A stretch of 27,910 nt of DNA from JAQVEM01 sp964616545 (GCA_964616545.1 CAZTUA010000057.1:1-27910), one strand, 5' to 3'; positions 1 to 8,130 are shown, counted from the stretch's first letter. The notes: a model not told the origin generated them from the sequence alone. Translations and numbers: made by a program.

Positions 1-330
1 GGTGGCACCGGAAAGGAAAAAGGAAAACGCCATCCCACAATAGGAAATAATGTTGTAATATCCGCGGGAGCAAAAGTGCTGGGTTCTATTAAGATCGGCA
101 ATGATGTTATTATTGGTTCCGGAGCAGTAGTAATTAAATCTGTTCCTGACAGATGTACTGTTGTGGGTGTTCCTGGAAGAATTGTAAAAATAGGAGGAGA
201 AAAAATACTTTCTGATGAATTTCACAGAATGAATCTGCCCGACCCTGTAAATGAAATTTTAAGTGACTGCTGTGCCAGAATTGATTTTCTTGAAAAAGAG
301 ATAAAAAAAATAAAGAAAAAAAAGAAGTAA
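1..330 (+). CDS. cysE: Serine O-acetyltransferase, C-terminal part (5' end outside window)
   Basis: The gene is open at the left edge; about 109 codons remain. It transfers an acetyl group from acetyl-CoA to L-serine, giving O-acetylserine, the precursor of cysteine, in the cytoplasm. The visible part starts in the Gly-rich GGTGKEKGKRHP stretch typical of CysE. Left-handed beta-helix hexapeptide repeats follow (IGNNVVISAGAKVLG, IKIGNDVIIGSGAVV), then the VPGRIV segment that closes the family's acetyltransferase domain. The last residues are an unusual Lys-rich tail (EIKKIKKKKK). The gene precedes cysS by 76 bases on the same strand, the order seen in Firmicutes, so Cys synthesis and Cys-tRNA charging are linked here. 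Identity is confident because the GGTGKEKGKRHPTIG region is characteristic; the N-terminal helical domain cannot be seen. Confidence 0.93.
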   Translation, partial: GGTGKEKGKRHPTIGNNVVISAGAKVLGSIKIGNDVIIGSGAVVIKSVPDRCTVVGVPGRIVKIGGEKILSDEFHRMNLPDPVNEILSDCCARIDFLEKEIKKIKKKKK

Positions 331-406
331 AGCCTGCAGCCCGGGAGTATAAAAGTTTAAATTAATAAAATCAAAAAGAGTCAATCTAATAAACGGGGGG
401 ATACGG

Positions 407-1924
407 TTGAGTTTAAAAGTTTATAATACACTGAGCAGAAAAAAAGAATTATTTGAACCGGTAAATGAAGGTATGGTCAAAATGTATGTATGCGGACCCA
501 CCGTTTATAACTTTATATCCATAGGCAATGCAAGGCCAATAGTGGTATTTAATATGGTGCGCAATTATCTTCAATATACTGGTTATAATGTTGAATACGT
601 ACAGAATATTACCGATATTGAAGACAAAATAATAAAGAAGGCTCAGGAAGAAACAGTAGATTTCAGGGTGATCACTGCAAGATATACGGATGCTTTTCTG
701 GAAGATATTAAAAATCTTGAAGTAGGAGAATTCAGCAAAATGCCTGTGGCTACAGAGATGATTTCCGAGATAATAGATGTTATAGAGAGGATTATAAAAA
801 ATGGTTACGGCTATGAGATAGATGGCAATGTTTATTTCGATGTGGGAAGATTTCCTGATTACGGTAAACTTTCAGGCCAGAATATAAATGAGATGAAAAA
901 TACGGAAGGCGATAGCTACGAAAAGAGAAATAAAATTGATTTTGCGCTCTGGAAAAAAGCCAGGGAGGGTGAGCCATCCTGGGATAGTCCATGGGGAAAA
1001 GGCAGGCCAGGCTGGCACATTGAATGTTCGGCGATGTCGGTAGCACTTCTGGGCAGGCAAATCGACATCCATGGCGGCGGCATTGATCTGGTGTTCCCCC
1101 ACCATGAAAATGAGATTGCTCAGTCCGAAGCTGCTTTCCCGGATGAAGGCAGATTTGTTAAATACTGGATGCATAATGGCATGATTGAAGTGAAAGAAGC
1201 AAAGATGTCGAAATCTCTGGGGCTGAAAGAAAACTGGATTTTAAAAAATCTGCTTAAAATTTATTCTGCTAATGTTATAAAAATATATATTCTCTCGACC
1301 CATTACAGGAGTCCGCTGGAATTCAGCACTGAAAAGATAGATGAGGCTAAAAAAGCACTGGAAAAAATTATAAATACATTGAAAAATATTGACTTTCTTG
1401 TAAAACAGTCTGATCTTCCGGAGGAAACAGAAAAAGAAGATAAAGATATCAGTACGGCTGCATCCAAACTGGGATCTTATATAAAAATATTTGAGAATGG
1501 TTTTAGAGATTCTATGAATGATGATTTTAATTCGGCAAAAGCAACAGGCAGCATCTTTGAATTTATAAAAAATATTAACAGTATAATACAGAAGCCGGAT
1601 TTTATAATCAGCCGGCCTATAAAAGCAAATTTAAAAAGCGCATCGGACAAAATAATGGAACTGGGAAGGGTTCTGGGGCTGAATTTTTCAAAAGAAATCT
1701 CAAATATGACCATAGATACAGGTACTGGCACAGAATTAACCGGAGGCGAAATAGAGGGCAAAATTAGAGAGAGGGAAGAGGCCAGAAAAGCCGGTGATTA
1801 TAAGAAAGCTGACCGGATAAGAGATTATTTATACAGCAGGGGTATTGTTCTGGAAGACAGAAAAGAAGGGACCATATGGAAAACAGCAGACACTCCGAAA
1901 ATTAAGAGAAATGACCGGGTATAA
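407..1924 (+). CDS. cysS: Cysteinyl-tRNA synthetase with altered HIGH motif
   Basis: Class I aminoacyl-tRNA synthetase that activates cysteine with ATP and charges tRNA-Cys. It has 505 residues, slightly longer than the usual 460-480. I chose the TTG at 407 because a G-rich Shine-Dalgarno (GGGGGG, about 391-399) precedes it and MSLKVYNTLSRKKE matches the family N-terminus. The zinc ligands appear present: Cys29 in YVCGPTVY, the Cys of GWHIECSAMS, and His and Glu of FPHHENEIAQSE. KMSKS is intact. The HIGH motif, normally HIGN/HIGH, reads SIGN at residues 38-41, so the first catalytic His is Ser38. The conserved His of the AT(E/H)HI signature is Met118 (ATEMI). The gene overlaps rlmB by 14 bases. 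The fold and family are clear; whether the enzyme is fully active is open. Confidence 0.94.
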   Translation: MSLKVYNTLSRKKELFEPVNEGMVKMYVCGPTVYNFISIGNARPIVVFNMVRNYLQYTGYNVEYVQNITDIEDKIIKKAQEETVDFRVITARYTDAFLEDIKNLEVGEFSKMPVATEMISEIIDVIERIIKNGYGYEIDGNVYFDVGRFPDYGKLSGQNINEMKNTEGDSYEKRNKIDFALWKKAREGEPSWDSPWGKGRPGWHIECSAMSVALLGRQIDIHGGGIDLVFPHHENEIAQSEAAFPDEGRFVKYWMHNGMIEVKEAKMSKSLGLKENWILKNLLKIYSANVIKIYILSTHYRSPLEFSTEKIDEAKKALEKIINTLKNIDFLVKQSDLPEETEKEDKDISTAASKLGSYIKIFENGFRDSMNDDFNSAKATGSIFEFIKNINSIIQKPDFIISRPIKANLKSASDKIMELGRVLGLNFSKEISNMTIDTGTGTELTGGEIEGKIREREEARKAGDYKKADRIRDYLYSRGIVLEDRKEGTIWKTADTPKIKRNDRV

Positions 1925-2708
1925 AAATAAAAATCATGAATATATATCTGGAATAAATCCTGTTTACTCCCTGGTCACTGAAAATGCAGGCAGGAGGAAA
2001 ATATACAGGGTCATAATCAACAGCCAGAGGAAAAAAGATTCAAGAATACGCAATATAATTGCCGGAGCAAAGAGCAAAAATATTGAAATAGGGGAATTAA
2101 GCCCTGAAGAATTTTACAACATTTCTAACGGAATTGCCGGTGCCCAGGGTATACTGGCTGCGGCTTCTCCATATAATTATGCAGAGCTTGATGATTACCT
2201 GAGCAGCGAAAAAGAGGGAAGAACCCCCGGGGGGAAAAGTAAGAGCAGGCTGGTAATACTCGATGGCGTAACCGATGTAGGCAATTTCGGCTCTATAATA
2301 AGAAACTGCAGTGCATTTGGTTTTGAGGGAATTATTGTATCAAAGAGAAGAAGCGTGGCCCTGAATGAAAGAGTAAGTAAAATTTCTGCAGGAGCGCTTG
2401 AAAAGGTTAAAGTGTTCAGGGTGGTAAATATTGTAAGAGCCATAAAGAAGCTAAAAGATACAGGTTTCTGGATTTATGGAACCACTCTGGATATAAGCCC
2501 GGAAGTAAAATATTTAGAAGAGGTAGATTTTACTTTTCCCATGGCTCTGGTTCTTGGAAGCGAAGATAAGGGCATGAGTAGATTAGTCAGTGACAGTTGT
2601 GATATTATGATTACAATAAAATTAAGCGGTGGGATTCAGTCCTTAAATGTTTCGGTTGCCAGCGGTATTATTTTATATAAAGCTCAGGAGCAAATTGGGA
2701 AAGTATAG
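1911..2708 (+). CDS. rlmB: 23S rRNA (guanosine-2'-O)-methyltransferase, SpoU/TrmH family
   Basis: SAM-dependent SPOUT methyltransferase that 2'-O-methylates a ribose in RNA, by family most likely 23S rRNA. The start is set at ATG 1911, giving 265 residues. An upstream in-frame ATG at 1845 would overlap cysS deeply and adds no family sequence. The N-terminus (YISGINPVYSLV) is the small RNA-binding domain. The SPOUT domain follows, with motif 1 (DGVTDVGNFGSIIRNCSAFG), motif 2 (LVLGSEDKGMS) and motif 3 (GGIQSLNVSVASGIILY), which form the trefoil-knot cofactor site. The gene overlaps cysS by 14 bases and the next gene by 14 bases, which suggests translational coupling. The mini-ribonuclease III gene (mrnC), often found between cysS and rlmB in Firmicutes, is absent. 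The exact RNA target cannot be told from sequence. Confidence 0.9.
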   Translation: MTGYKNKNHEYISGINPVYSLVTENAGRRKIYRVIINSQRKKDSRIRNIIAGAKSKNIEIGELSPEEFYNISNGIAGAQGILAAASPYNYAELDDYLSSEKEGRTPGGKSKSRLVILDGVTDVGNFGSIIRNCSAFGFEGIIVSKRRSVALNERVSKISAGALEKVKVFRVVNIVRAIKKLKDTGFWIYGTTLDISPEVKYLEEVDFTFPMALVLGSEDKGMSRLVSDSCDIMITIKLSGGIQSLNVSVASGIILYKAQEQIGKV

Positions 2709-3255
2709 CTGCAATGAAAATTTAGTAATAGTGGATGGGCATAATTTAATATTTAATTTTTTTAAAGCAGGCAAATTAAGCGGAGAAAAAATAGACTATA
2801 TTAAAGAAAAGCTTATAAGCGACCTTTTAGTGTATAAAAGCCAGAAGAATTGTGATGTTGTCATCGTTTTTGATGCCAGAAACAGCGAAAATCAGAGAAG
2901 GAGCACGCAGATAATTGATGGAGTAAAGGTTATTTATTCCAGAAAAAATGAAACAGCCGATGATATAATTGAAGAGCTGGCAGGAACGGAAACCAGGAAA
3001 ATAGATGGGGGAGCAGGGTACAGGAACATTTTTGTTGTTACTTCCGACTACCACCAGCAGAAAGTAGTGCTCAGGAAAAATGTTTACCGCAAATCCTGCA
3101 GGGAATTTCATATAGAACTAAAAGATCTAAAAAAAGAGATAAGAGAAAAGATGACAGATATCAGGAAGGAATCCGGTAGAAAATTTCTTACTCTGGAGAA
3201 AAGATTGAGCGGTAAAACAAGGGAAAAACTTTCAGAACTGCGCAAAAAGCAATAG
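2695..3255 (+). CDS. yacP: YacP-type NYN-domain ribonuclease (Rae1-like)
   Basis: Predicted PIN-like (NYN) endoribonuclease of the YacP/Rae1 family; in Bacillus Rae1 cleaves mRNA on the ribosome. The proposed start is TTG 2695, preceded by AGGAG at 2686-2690 and overlapping the rlmB end; it gives 186 residues, close to the family length. Family motifs run in order: VIVDGHNLIF with the first acidic residue, VVIVFDARNS, the KNETADDIIEEL segment, and VVTSDYHQQ. These supply the conserved Asp/Glu cluster of the metal site. The C-terminal third is highly charged (Lys, Arg, Glu) and likely helical. It is third in a cysS-rlmB-yacP run, the usual neighbourhood. The start is less sure than the family, because the overlap leaves few alternatives and all are non-ATG. 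Confidence 0.85.
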   Translation: MGKYSCNENLVIVDGHNLIFNFFKAGKLSGEKIDYIKEKLISDLLVYKSQKNCDVVIVFDARNSENQRRSTQIIDGVKVIYSRKNETADDIIEELAGTETRKIDGGAGYRNIFVVTSDYHQQKVVLRKNVYRKSCREFHIELKDLKKEIREKMTDIRKESGRKFLTLEKRLSGKTREKLSELRKKQ

Positions 3256-3258
3256 TAA

Positions 3259-4164
3259 ATGATTGTACAGAAAAAAATTCTTCCATTTATATTAATAGTT
3301 CTTATCGGGGTATTTTACGGCTGCGGTCTTTATTATAATTACGATGGCTCTGATGCTGATAGCGATACCATAAACGGTGCTGTTGAGAATAATATAAAAA
3401 GTGATAAAGAACATGCCGGATCTCCGGGCGGAATTAATAACGGTTATGAAAATACAGCCAGGGAAACCAGCGCTTTTACTGTTAAAGAAGTGGTGGACGG
3501 AGATACAATAATACTTTTGGATAAAAGCAGGATAAGGTTTATCGGGATAAACGCACCGGAATACGGGATGTACTTTTTTGAAGAAGCCAGCGAAGCTATG
3601 GAGGCGATGGTTTCAGGAAAAGAAGTGAATCTCGAGAAAGATATATCAGAAAAGGATAAATATGGAAGACTGCTCAGGTATGTATATGTAGAAAATCTGT
3701 TTGTCAATCTCGAAATGCTGAAAAGAGGGTTTGCCAATGTTTATACATATCCGCCTGATGTAAAGCATAATGATGAATTTCTGAAAGCGGAACGGTATGC
3801 AAGGGAGAACAATCTCGGATTATGGGAAAAATCCGGTTTGACCGGCATAGAAATTATAGTAAATTATGATGCTCCGGGAGATGACAGCAAAAATTTGAAT
3901 GGCGAGTATGTAATAATAAAAAACACCGGAGCTGATATTATAAATACAGGCGGATGGACAATTAAGGACAGTGCTACAAATATATATAAATTTGGCAGGT
4001 ATCTTCTAAAACCAGGGGATGATGTTTATCTTTTTACCGGGAACGGGAAAGACGGTGAAGGCAGGTTTTACTGGGGCAGTCATCAGCCGGTGTGGAACAA
4101 CGACCACGACACTCTTTATTTGAGGGATAGTGAAGGATTTCTTATAGAAATATATGACTATTAA
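3259..4164 (+). CDS. Lipoprotein staphylococcal-nuclease-like nuclease with C-terminal lamin-tail domain
   Basis: Predicted secreted, membrane-anchored nuclease of 301 residues. Residues 1-21 are a lipoprotein signal with lipobox VFYGC (lipid Cys22). A low-complexity Asp/Asn/Gly linker to about residue 70 follows. The SNase domain covers about 72-191, with VVDGDTI, RIRFIGINAPE and DKYGRLLRYVYV. The residues matching the nuclease catalytic Arg, Glu and Arg (Arg93, Glu101, Arg137) are present; a Ca-ligand Asp is Asn98, a common variant. From about 195 to the end is an immunoglobulin-like lamin-tail domain (YVIIKNTG, GGWTIKD, PGDDVYLFTG), often found on exported nucleases. A likely role is degrading extracellular nucleic acid for nutrients or at the cell surface, by inference. 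It starts 3 bases after the preceding stop with no clear ribosome site, so it may be translated by coupling. Confidence 0.88.
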   Translation: MIVQKKILPFILIVLIGVFYGCGLYYNYDGSDADSDTINGAVENNIKSDKEHAGSPGGINNGYENTARETSAFTVKEVVDGDTIILLDKSRIRFIGINAPEYGMYFFEEASEAMEAMVSGKEVNLEKDISEKDKYGRLLRYVYVENLFVNLEMLKRGFANVYTYPPDVKHNDEFLKAERYARENNLGLWEKSGLTGIEIIVNYDAPGDDSKNLNGEYVIIKNTGADIINTGGWTIKDSATNIYKFGRYLLKPGDDVYLFTGNGKDGEGRFYWGSHQPVWNNDHDTLYLRDSEGFLIEIYDY

Positions 4165-4188
4165 ATTGCCTGTATTAAAGTTTTAATA

Positions 4189-5526
4189 TCACATTTCTTC
4201 TTCAATAAAATGGGTATGAATATTTCCTGCTATGAAATTTTTGCTCTGTATAATTTTTTTATAAAAAGGTATGGTTGTTTTAATTCCATCTATTATAAAT
4301 TCATCAAGAGCCCGCTGTGATTTCAAGATTGCTTCTCCTCTGGTTTTATCCCAGACTATAAGTTTGGCAATAAGAGAATCGTAAAATGGTGAAATCTCGC
4401 AGCCTGGATGGATAAAGGTATCCACTCTTGTACCAGGTCCGCCTGGCAGGAAAAAATCAGTTACTCTTCCCGGACAGGGCTTGAAGTCGTTTGCGGGGTC
4501 TTCTGCGTTAATTCTAAATTCTATGGCATGACCGCGGACATTATAATTTTCATTTATACTGGTAGCTTTTTGTCCGGCAGCAATCTTTATCTGTTCCCTG
4601 ATAAGGTCAATTCCTGTAACCATTTCTGTTACAGGATGCTCTACCTGAATACGGGTATTTATTTCAATAAAATAAAAATTTTCCTGTTCATCCAGCAGGA
4701 ACTCGATAGTTCCAAGGTTTTCGTAGTTTATAGCCTTTGCTGCCCTTACTGCGAAGTCACGCATTAATCTAACTGTCTTAAGCGGCAGATTAACTGCAGG
4801 AGCTTCTTCGATGAGTTTCTGGTGTCTCCGCTGAATTGAGCATTCTCTTTCTCCCACACAGAAGGTATTGCCGTAATTATCTGCAATAATCTGAAACTCA
4901 ATATGTCTGGGTTTGGAAATATATTTCTCAATATAAACCTCACCTTTTCCAAATGAAGATTCTGATTCTGTTTTTGCAAGGGGGAAATATGTCAGAAGAT
5001 CTTTTTTATCATTACAAATCCTCATTCCTTTTCCGCCGCCGCCAAAGGATGCTTTCACAATAACGGGGTAACCAAGGCGCTTTCCCAATTTTAACGCTTT
5101 CTTTATGCTGGACACATTTCCTGATGAACCGGGGATGACCGGTATTTTGTTTTGCTGCATTACTTCAATAGCTCTGGATTTATTCCCGGCAAGAGAAATT
5201 GCTCCAGCCGGCGGCCCAATGAAAACTAGATCATTCTCGTGGCAGGCATTTACAAACTGAGAACTTTCTGCAAGGAACCCGTAGCCTGGATGAATAGCGT
5301 CGCATTCTGTTATCTGTGCAGCGGAAATTATATTATCTATATTCAGATAGCTCTTTGAAGGAGTTGGAGGTCCTATGCAGATACGTTTATCCGATAATTT
5401 TGTGTGAATGGAATTTTTATCTGCAGTCGAATATACAGAAACACATTCAATACCCAGTTCTTTACATGCTCTGATTATTCTTACTGCAATTTCTCCCCTG
5501 TTTGCTATAAGTATTCTTTTAAACAT
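4189..5526 (-). CDS. accC: Biotin carboxylase subunit
   Basis: ATP-grasp enzyme of 445 residues that carboxylates the biotin of a BCCP using bicarbonate and ATP, the first half-reaction of acetyl-CoA or pyruvate carboxylase. The N-terminus (FKRILIANRGEIAVRIIRAC) is canonical. The Gly-rich ATP loop (KASFGGGGKGMR), ERECSIQRRHQKLIEEAP and the catalytic strand EINTRIQVEHPVTE are all present, as is the C-terminal RINAEDP region. The start codon lies inside the end of the preceding fusion gene (8-base overlap, ATGTTTAA), so translation is probably coupled. The only BCCP domain in the window is in that fusion, which makes it the obvious partner. The carboxyltransferase acting with it is probably AccD/AccA encoded at 17936-19731, but a separate pyruvate carboxylase role cannot be excluded. 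Confidence 0.96.
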   Translation of the reverse strand: MFKRILIANRGEIAVRIIRACKELGIECVSVYSTADKNSIHTKLSDKRICIGPPTPSKSYLNIDNIISAAQITECDAIHPGYGFLAESSQFVNACHENDLVFIGPPAGAISLAGNKSRAIEVMQQNKIPVIPGSSGNVSSIKKALKLGKRLGYPVIVKASFGGGGKGMRICNDKKDLLTYFPLAKTESESSFGKGEVYIEKYISKPRHIEFQIIADNYGNTFCVGERECSIQRRHQKLIEEAPAVNLPLKTVRLMRDFAVRAAKAINYENLGTIEFLLDEQENFYFIEINTRIQVEHPVTEMVTGIDLIREQIKIAAGQKATSINENYNVRGHAIEFRINAEDPANDFKPCPGRVTDFFLPGGPGTRVDTFIHPGCEISPFYDSLIAKLIVWDKTRGEAILKSQRALDEFIIDGIKTTIPFYKKIIQSKNFIAGNIHTHFIEEEM

Positions 5527-7384
5527 CTGACTGATTATCGTCTTTTTTAATAACCATTAATGTCTGGCCAAACTCTACAGCTTCTTCATTGGAGGCGATT
5601 ATATCTATTACCTGACCGCTGCATTCCGAATTAATCTTGTTCATAAGTTTCATTGCTTCTATTATACAGAGTGTATCTCCTTCTTTAACTCTGTCACCTA
5701 TTTTTACAAAAGGAGAGCTGCCCGGAGAGGAGGAAGAATAAAATATGCCCACAATTGGAGATTTTACCTCAACCAGATTTTCGGGTTTCTCTGTATCGGG
5801 CTCTGGTTTTTTTTCTTTTACTGCACCTTTCTCTTCCGGTCTATATCCAGGATTATTTATAGAGATTTTAACACCGTCTACTTCAAGCTTTATTTCTTCT
5901 ATATTGCTGCTTTCTACAAGACTTGTTATCTCTCTTAGTTTTTTAATATCAAGACCCCCCAGTTTGGCTGCAGAACCTGATGTGTATTTTCCAGAAGCAT
6001 AATTTTCTATATATATTCCTGAATCTTTTATGGAACCTGCTTTCTTGAGACCGGCTTTTTTCTTCTCAAGAAATTTTCTGGTTTTTTCAGGATAAAAACA
6101 GTAACTCAATATATCTTCTTCTTTATCCGAAAAATTTACCAGCTCATTTCTGCACTGCTGGTAGATTTCTTCAACTTCCAGGTTAATTTTAGCTTTATCA
6201 CTGCCAGACTCGTCTTCTAATTTTTCAATAATTTTTTTATCAATCTTTCCCGGAAGCTTTCCAAAATATCCCCATATAAGCTTTTTGATTTCATCACATA
6301 ATATCTCCCAGCGGGAATCAGAAATAACAGCATTCAATATCGCCTGGCTTCCTATAATCTGGCCAGCGGGGGTTGCAAGTGTAGGATTACCTATCTCTTT
6401 TTTTATTTTAAAAACTTCTTCAAGGACAGAATCCATCGCATCTATTTCGCCTATTTCTGCAAGCTGGTTCCCTATACTCGAGATAAGCCATTTGGGAAGA
6501 AGATTTTTATCGATGCTGCTGTGGATAAAATTGGTTGGGAAAAGGTCCTGTCTTATAAAGGGATAGATATGCCTTTTTATAATGTCGTCAAGCTGGATTA
6601 GTTTTGAATAATCCAGATTATGTGAAATATCTGTATCCTTAAGGCTTAAAATATGTGAAAAAACTGTATGATTGCAGCCGGTATATGATGATGGAAAGAA
6701 ACTGAGGTCTATACCGCTACAGCCGTTACGGCATGCTTCAAAATAATTTAATATCTGGAGGCCCCTCAGGTTTGATGTACAGAAAAACTTAGGTATATCT
6801 ATTGCACCGGACAGTTCCCTGAAAAGCTCTCCGGCTTTTTTGGGGAGCATTGTTGATTCAACATCTTTTATACATATGCTGCTGCAGCCGTATTTTTTTA
6901 ACTCTTTTGCATTCTTTATGTAAAAACCTGTATCCTGGAGACGATCATATATGATTGTTCCCTGACAGGCAGCGCCATTTTCAACTATAGTAGATACTGT
7001 ATATTTAAGGTTGTTAAGGTCATTTAAGGAATCATATACCCTGAAGATGCTTATACCGCTGGCAGTGCACTGCTTTATAAATCTTTTAATAATATTATCA
7101 GAGTAAACTTCCAGGCCGCACAGGTTCCTTGCACCAATCAATATCTGGATTGGAATTGAAGGTACCTTACTTTTGATGTGGGTTGCAAGCCCCAGAGGCG
7201 AAAGATTAAGATTGCTTTCGAGAATTTTCTCAAAGCTCGAGCCGCCGAGTATTTCCAGACTATTGTATTTTAAATCATTTATATGATTTAAAATCATATC
7301 AAATGATTCCATGTTTATATTTCTTAGGTCTGTATTCTGAAATATTTCCCTTAAGGTAATATCATTTATTTTTATTTTTTTCAT
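5519..7384 (-). CDS. OadA-like carboxyltransferase domain fused to complete AccB (biotin carboxyl carrier)
   Basis: A 621-residue fusion. Residues 1 to about 300 form a TIM barrel related to the pyruvate/oxaloacetate carboxyltransferases OadA and PycB (NDITLREIFQN, FRVYDSLND, SICIKDVEST). About 300-445 match the post-barrel domain (NPTLATPAGQIIGSQA, YFGKLPGK, EEDILSYCFYPEKTRKFLEK). From about 477 it reads as a full acetyl-CoA-carboxylase AccB: the N-terminal DIKKLREITSLVESSNIEE segment, a Pro/Glu/Lys linker (about 512-536), then a biotinyl domain with IVGIFYSSSSPG and IIEAMKLMNKI (biotin Lys579). Lys173, which OadA carbamylates, is kept, but both metal-binding His are gone: the usual HTHxTSG region reads CTSNLRG (Cys202, Ser204). 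LLRGQN reads LIGARN. It lies between bioY and accC with 4- and 8-base overlaps. It probably supplies BCCP to acetyl-CoA carboxylase; the barrel's role is unknown. Confidence 0.88.
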   Translation of the reverse strand: MKKIKINDITLREIFQNTDLRNINMESFDMILNHINDLKYNSLEILGGSSFEKILESNLNLSPLGLATHIKSKVPSIPIQILIGARNLCGLEVYSDNIIKRFIKQCTASGISIFRVYDSLNDLNNLKYTVSTIVENGAACQGTIIYDRLQDTGFYIKNAKELKKYGCSSICIKDVESTMLPKKAGELFRELSGAIDIPKFFCTSNLRGLQILNYFEACRNGCSGIDLSFFPSSYTGCNHTVFSHILSLKDTDISHNLDYSKLIQLDDIIKRHIYPFIRQDLFPTNFIHSSIDKNLLPKWLISSIGNQLAEIGEIDAMDSVLEEVFKIKKEIGNPTLATPAGQIIGSQAILNAVISDSRWEILCDEIKKLIWGYFGKLPGKIDKKIIEKLEDESGSDKAKINLEVEEIYQQCRNELVNFSDKEEDILSYCFYPEKTRKFLEKKKAGLKKAGSIKDSGIYIENYASGKYTSGSAAKLGGLDIKKLREITSLVESSNIEEIKLEVDGVKISINNPGYRPEEKGAVKEKKPEPDTEKPENLVEVKSPIVGIFYSSSSPGSSPFVKIGDRVKEGDTLCIIEAMKLMNKINSECSGQVIDIIASNEEAVEFGQTLMVIKKDDNQSDV

Positions 7385-8016
7385 TTTTTAATCCTGTCGA
7401 GATTTATAATAACTGTAGCTGCAGCAGCTTTTATAAAATCTATCATAAGAAAAGGCCGCGTGCCCAGGTTCCAGGTTTTAACCATTACTGCTGTTACCGG
7501 ATAAGAACTTCCCATAGAATAAAAGTATCCCAGGAGATGAATGTATCCAAAAAGATGAATAAGCAGAATACCTGCAGTGCAGGAAGCAAGCGAGATCAGT
7601 ATTTTACCTGGATGGGGTATATCTTTTCTAATTAAGTTCTCGTAAATATATCCTGTTACAAATGCAGCTACCGCGAATCCAATGATATATCCGCCTGAAG
7701 GCCCGGGAAGAGCAGTTATGCCGTTTTTAAATCCGCTAAAAACGGGCAATCCTGCCAGACCCATAAAAATGTAAGTCAGCTGGCTGGTGAGAGCCCACCG
7801 ACTGCCAAGAAACAGTCCGGAAAGCAGAACAGTCAATACCTGTGTGGTTATGGGAACGGGAGTGAAGGGCAGGTATATAAAAGAGTTTGCAGAGACTGCC
7901 ATAAGAACCGCAAAAATTACCGAAAATGTCAGATTATTTATGAAGCCTGACATAATGACACCCGAGGGTAATTTTTCCCAGGCCCCTGTCTTTATAACAT
8001 TAAATCTATTATTCAT
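7381..8016 (-). CDS. bioY: BioY biotin transporter substrate-binding (S) component
   Basis: Integral membrane S-component of an ECF-type biotin transporter. I prefer ATG 8016 (211 residues), which has GGAG six bases upstream; a TTG at 8043 would add nine residues with no clear ribosome site. About six hydrophobic segments are visible. Family motifs are present: PFTPVPITTQV, the LLSGLFLGSRWALTSQLTYI segment, GLAGLPVFSG and GPSGGYIIGF, which line the biotin pocket in BioY proteins. No ecfA or ecfT genes are nearby, so it either uses a shared EcfAT module encoded elsewhere or works alone, as reported for some BioY. Its stop overlaps the start of the AccB fusion by 4 bases (ATGA), tying biotin uptake to the enzymes that use it. 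It is the first gene of the operon. Confidence 0.93.
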   Translation of the reverse strand: MNNRFNVIKTGAWEKLPSGVIMSGFINNLTFSVIFAVLMAVSANSFIYLPFTPVPITTQVLTVLLSGLFLGSRWALTSQLTYIFMGLAGLPVFSGFKNGITALPGPSGGYIIGFAVAAFVTGYIYENLIRKDIPHPGKILISLASCTAGILLIHLFGYIHLLGYFYSMGSSYPVTAVMVKTWNLGTRPFLMIDFIKAAAATVIINLDRIKK

Positions 8017-8130
8017 AAAGTTCTCCATATAGGGCTTAATCAATAATTTTTAATATTTTTATTGTATGAAAAAAAATTAATCAAAAAATTATAGCTTTAA
8101 GGTCAAATTGTTAAGACGCATCAGTATTCA

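Noticed and set aside
1845..1910. Earlier start for rlmB
   Set aside because: It would overlap cysS by 80 bases; the residues added are not family-like and ATG 1911 fits the usual RlmB N-terminus.
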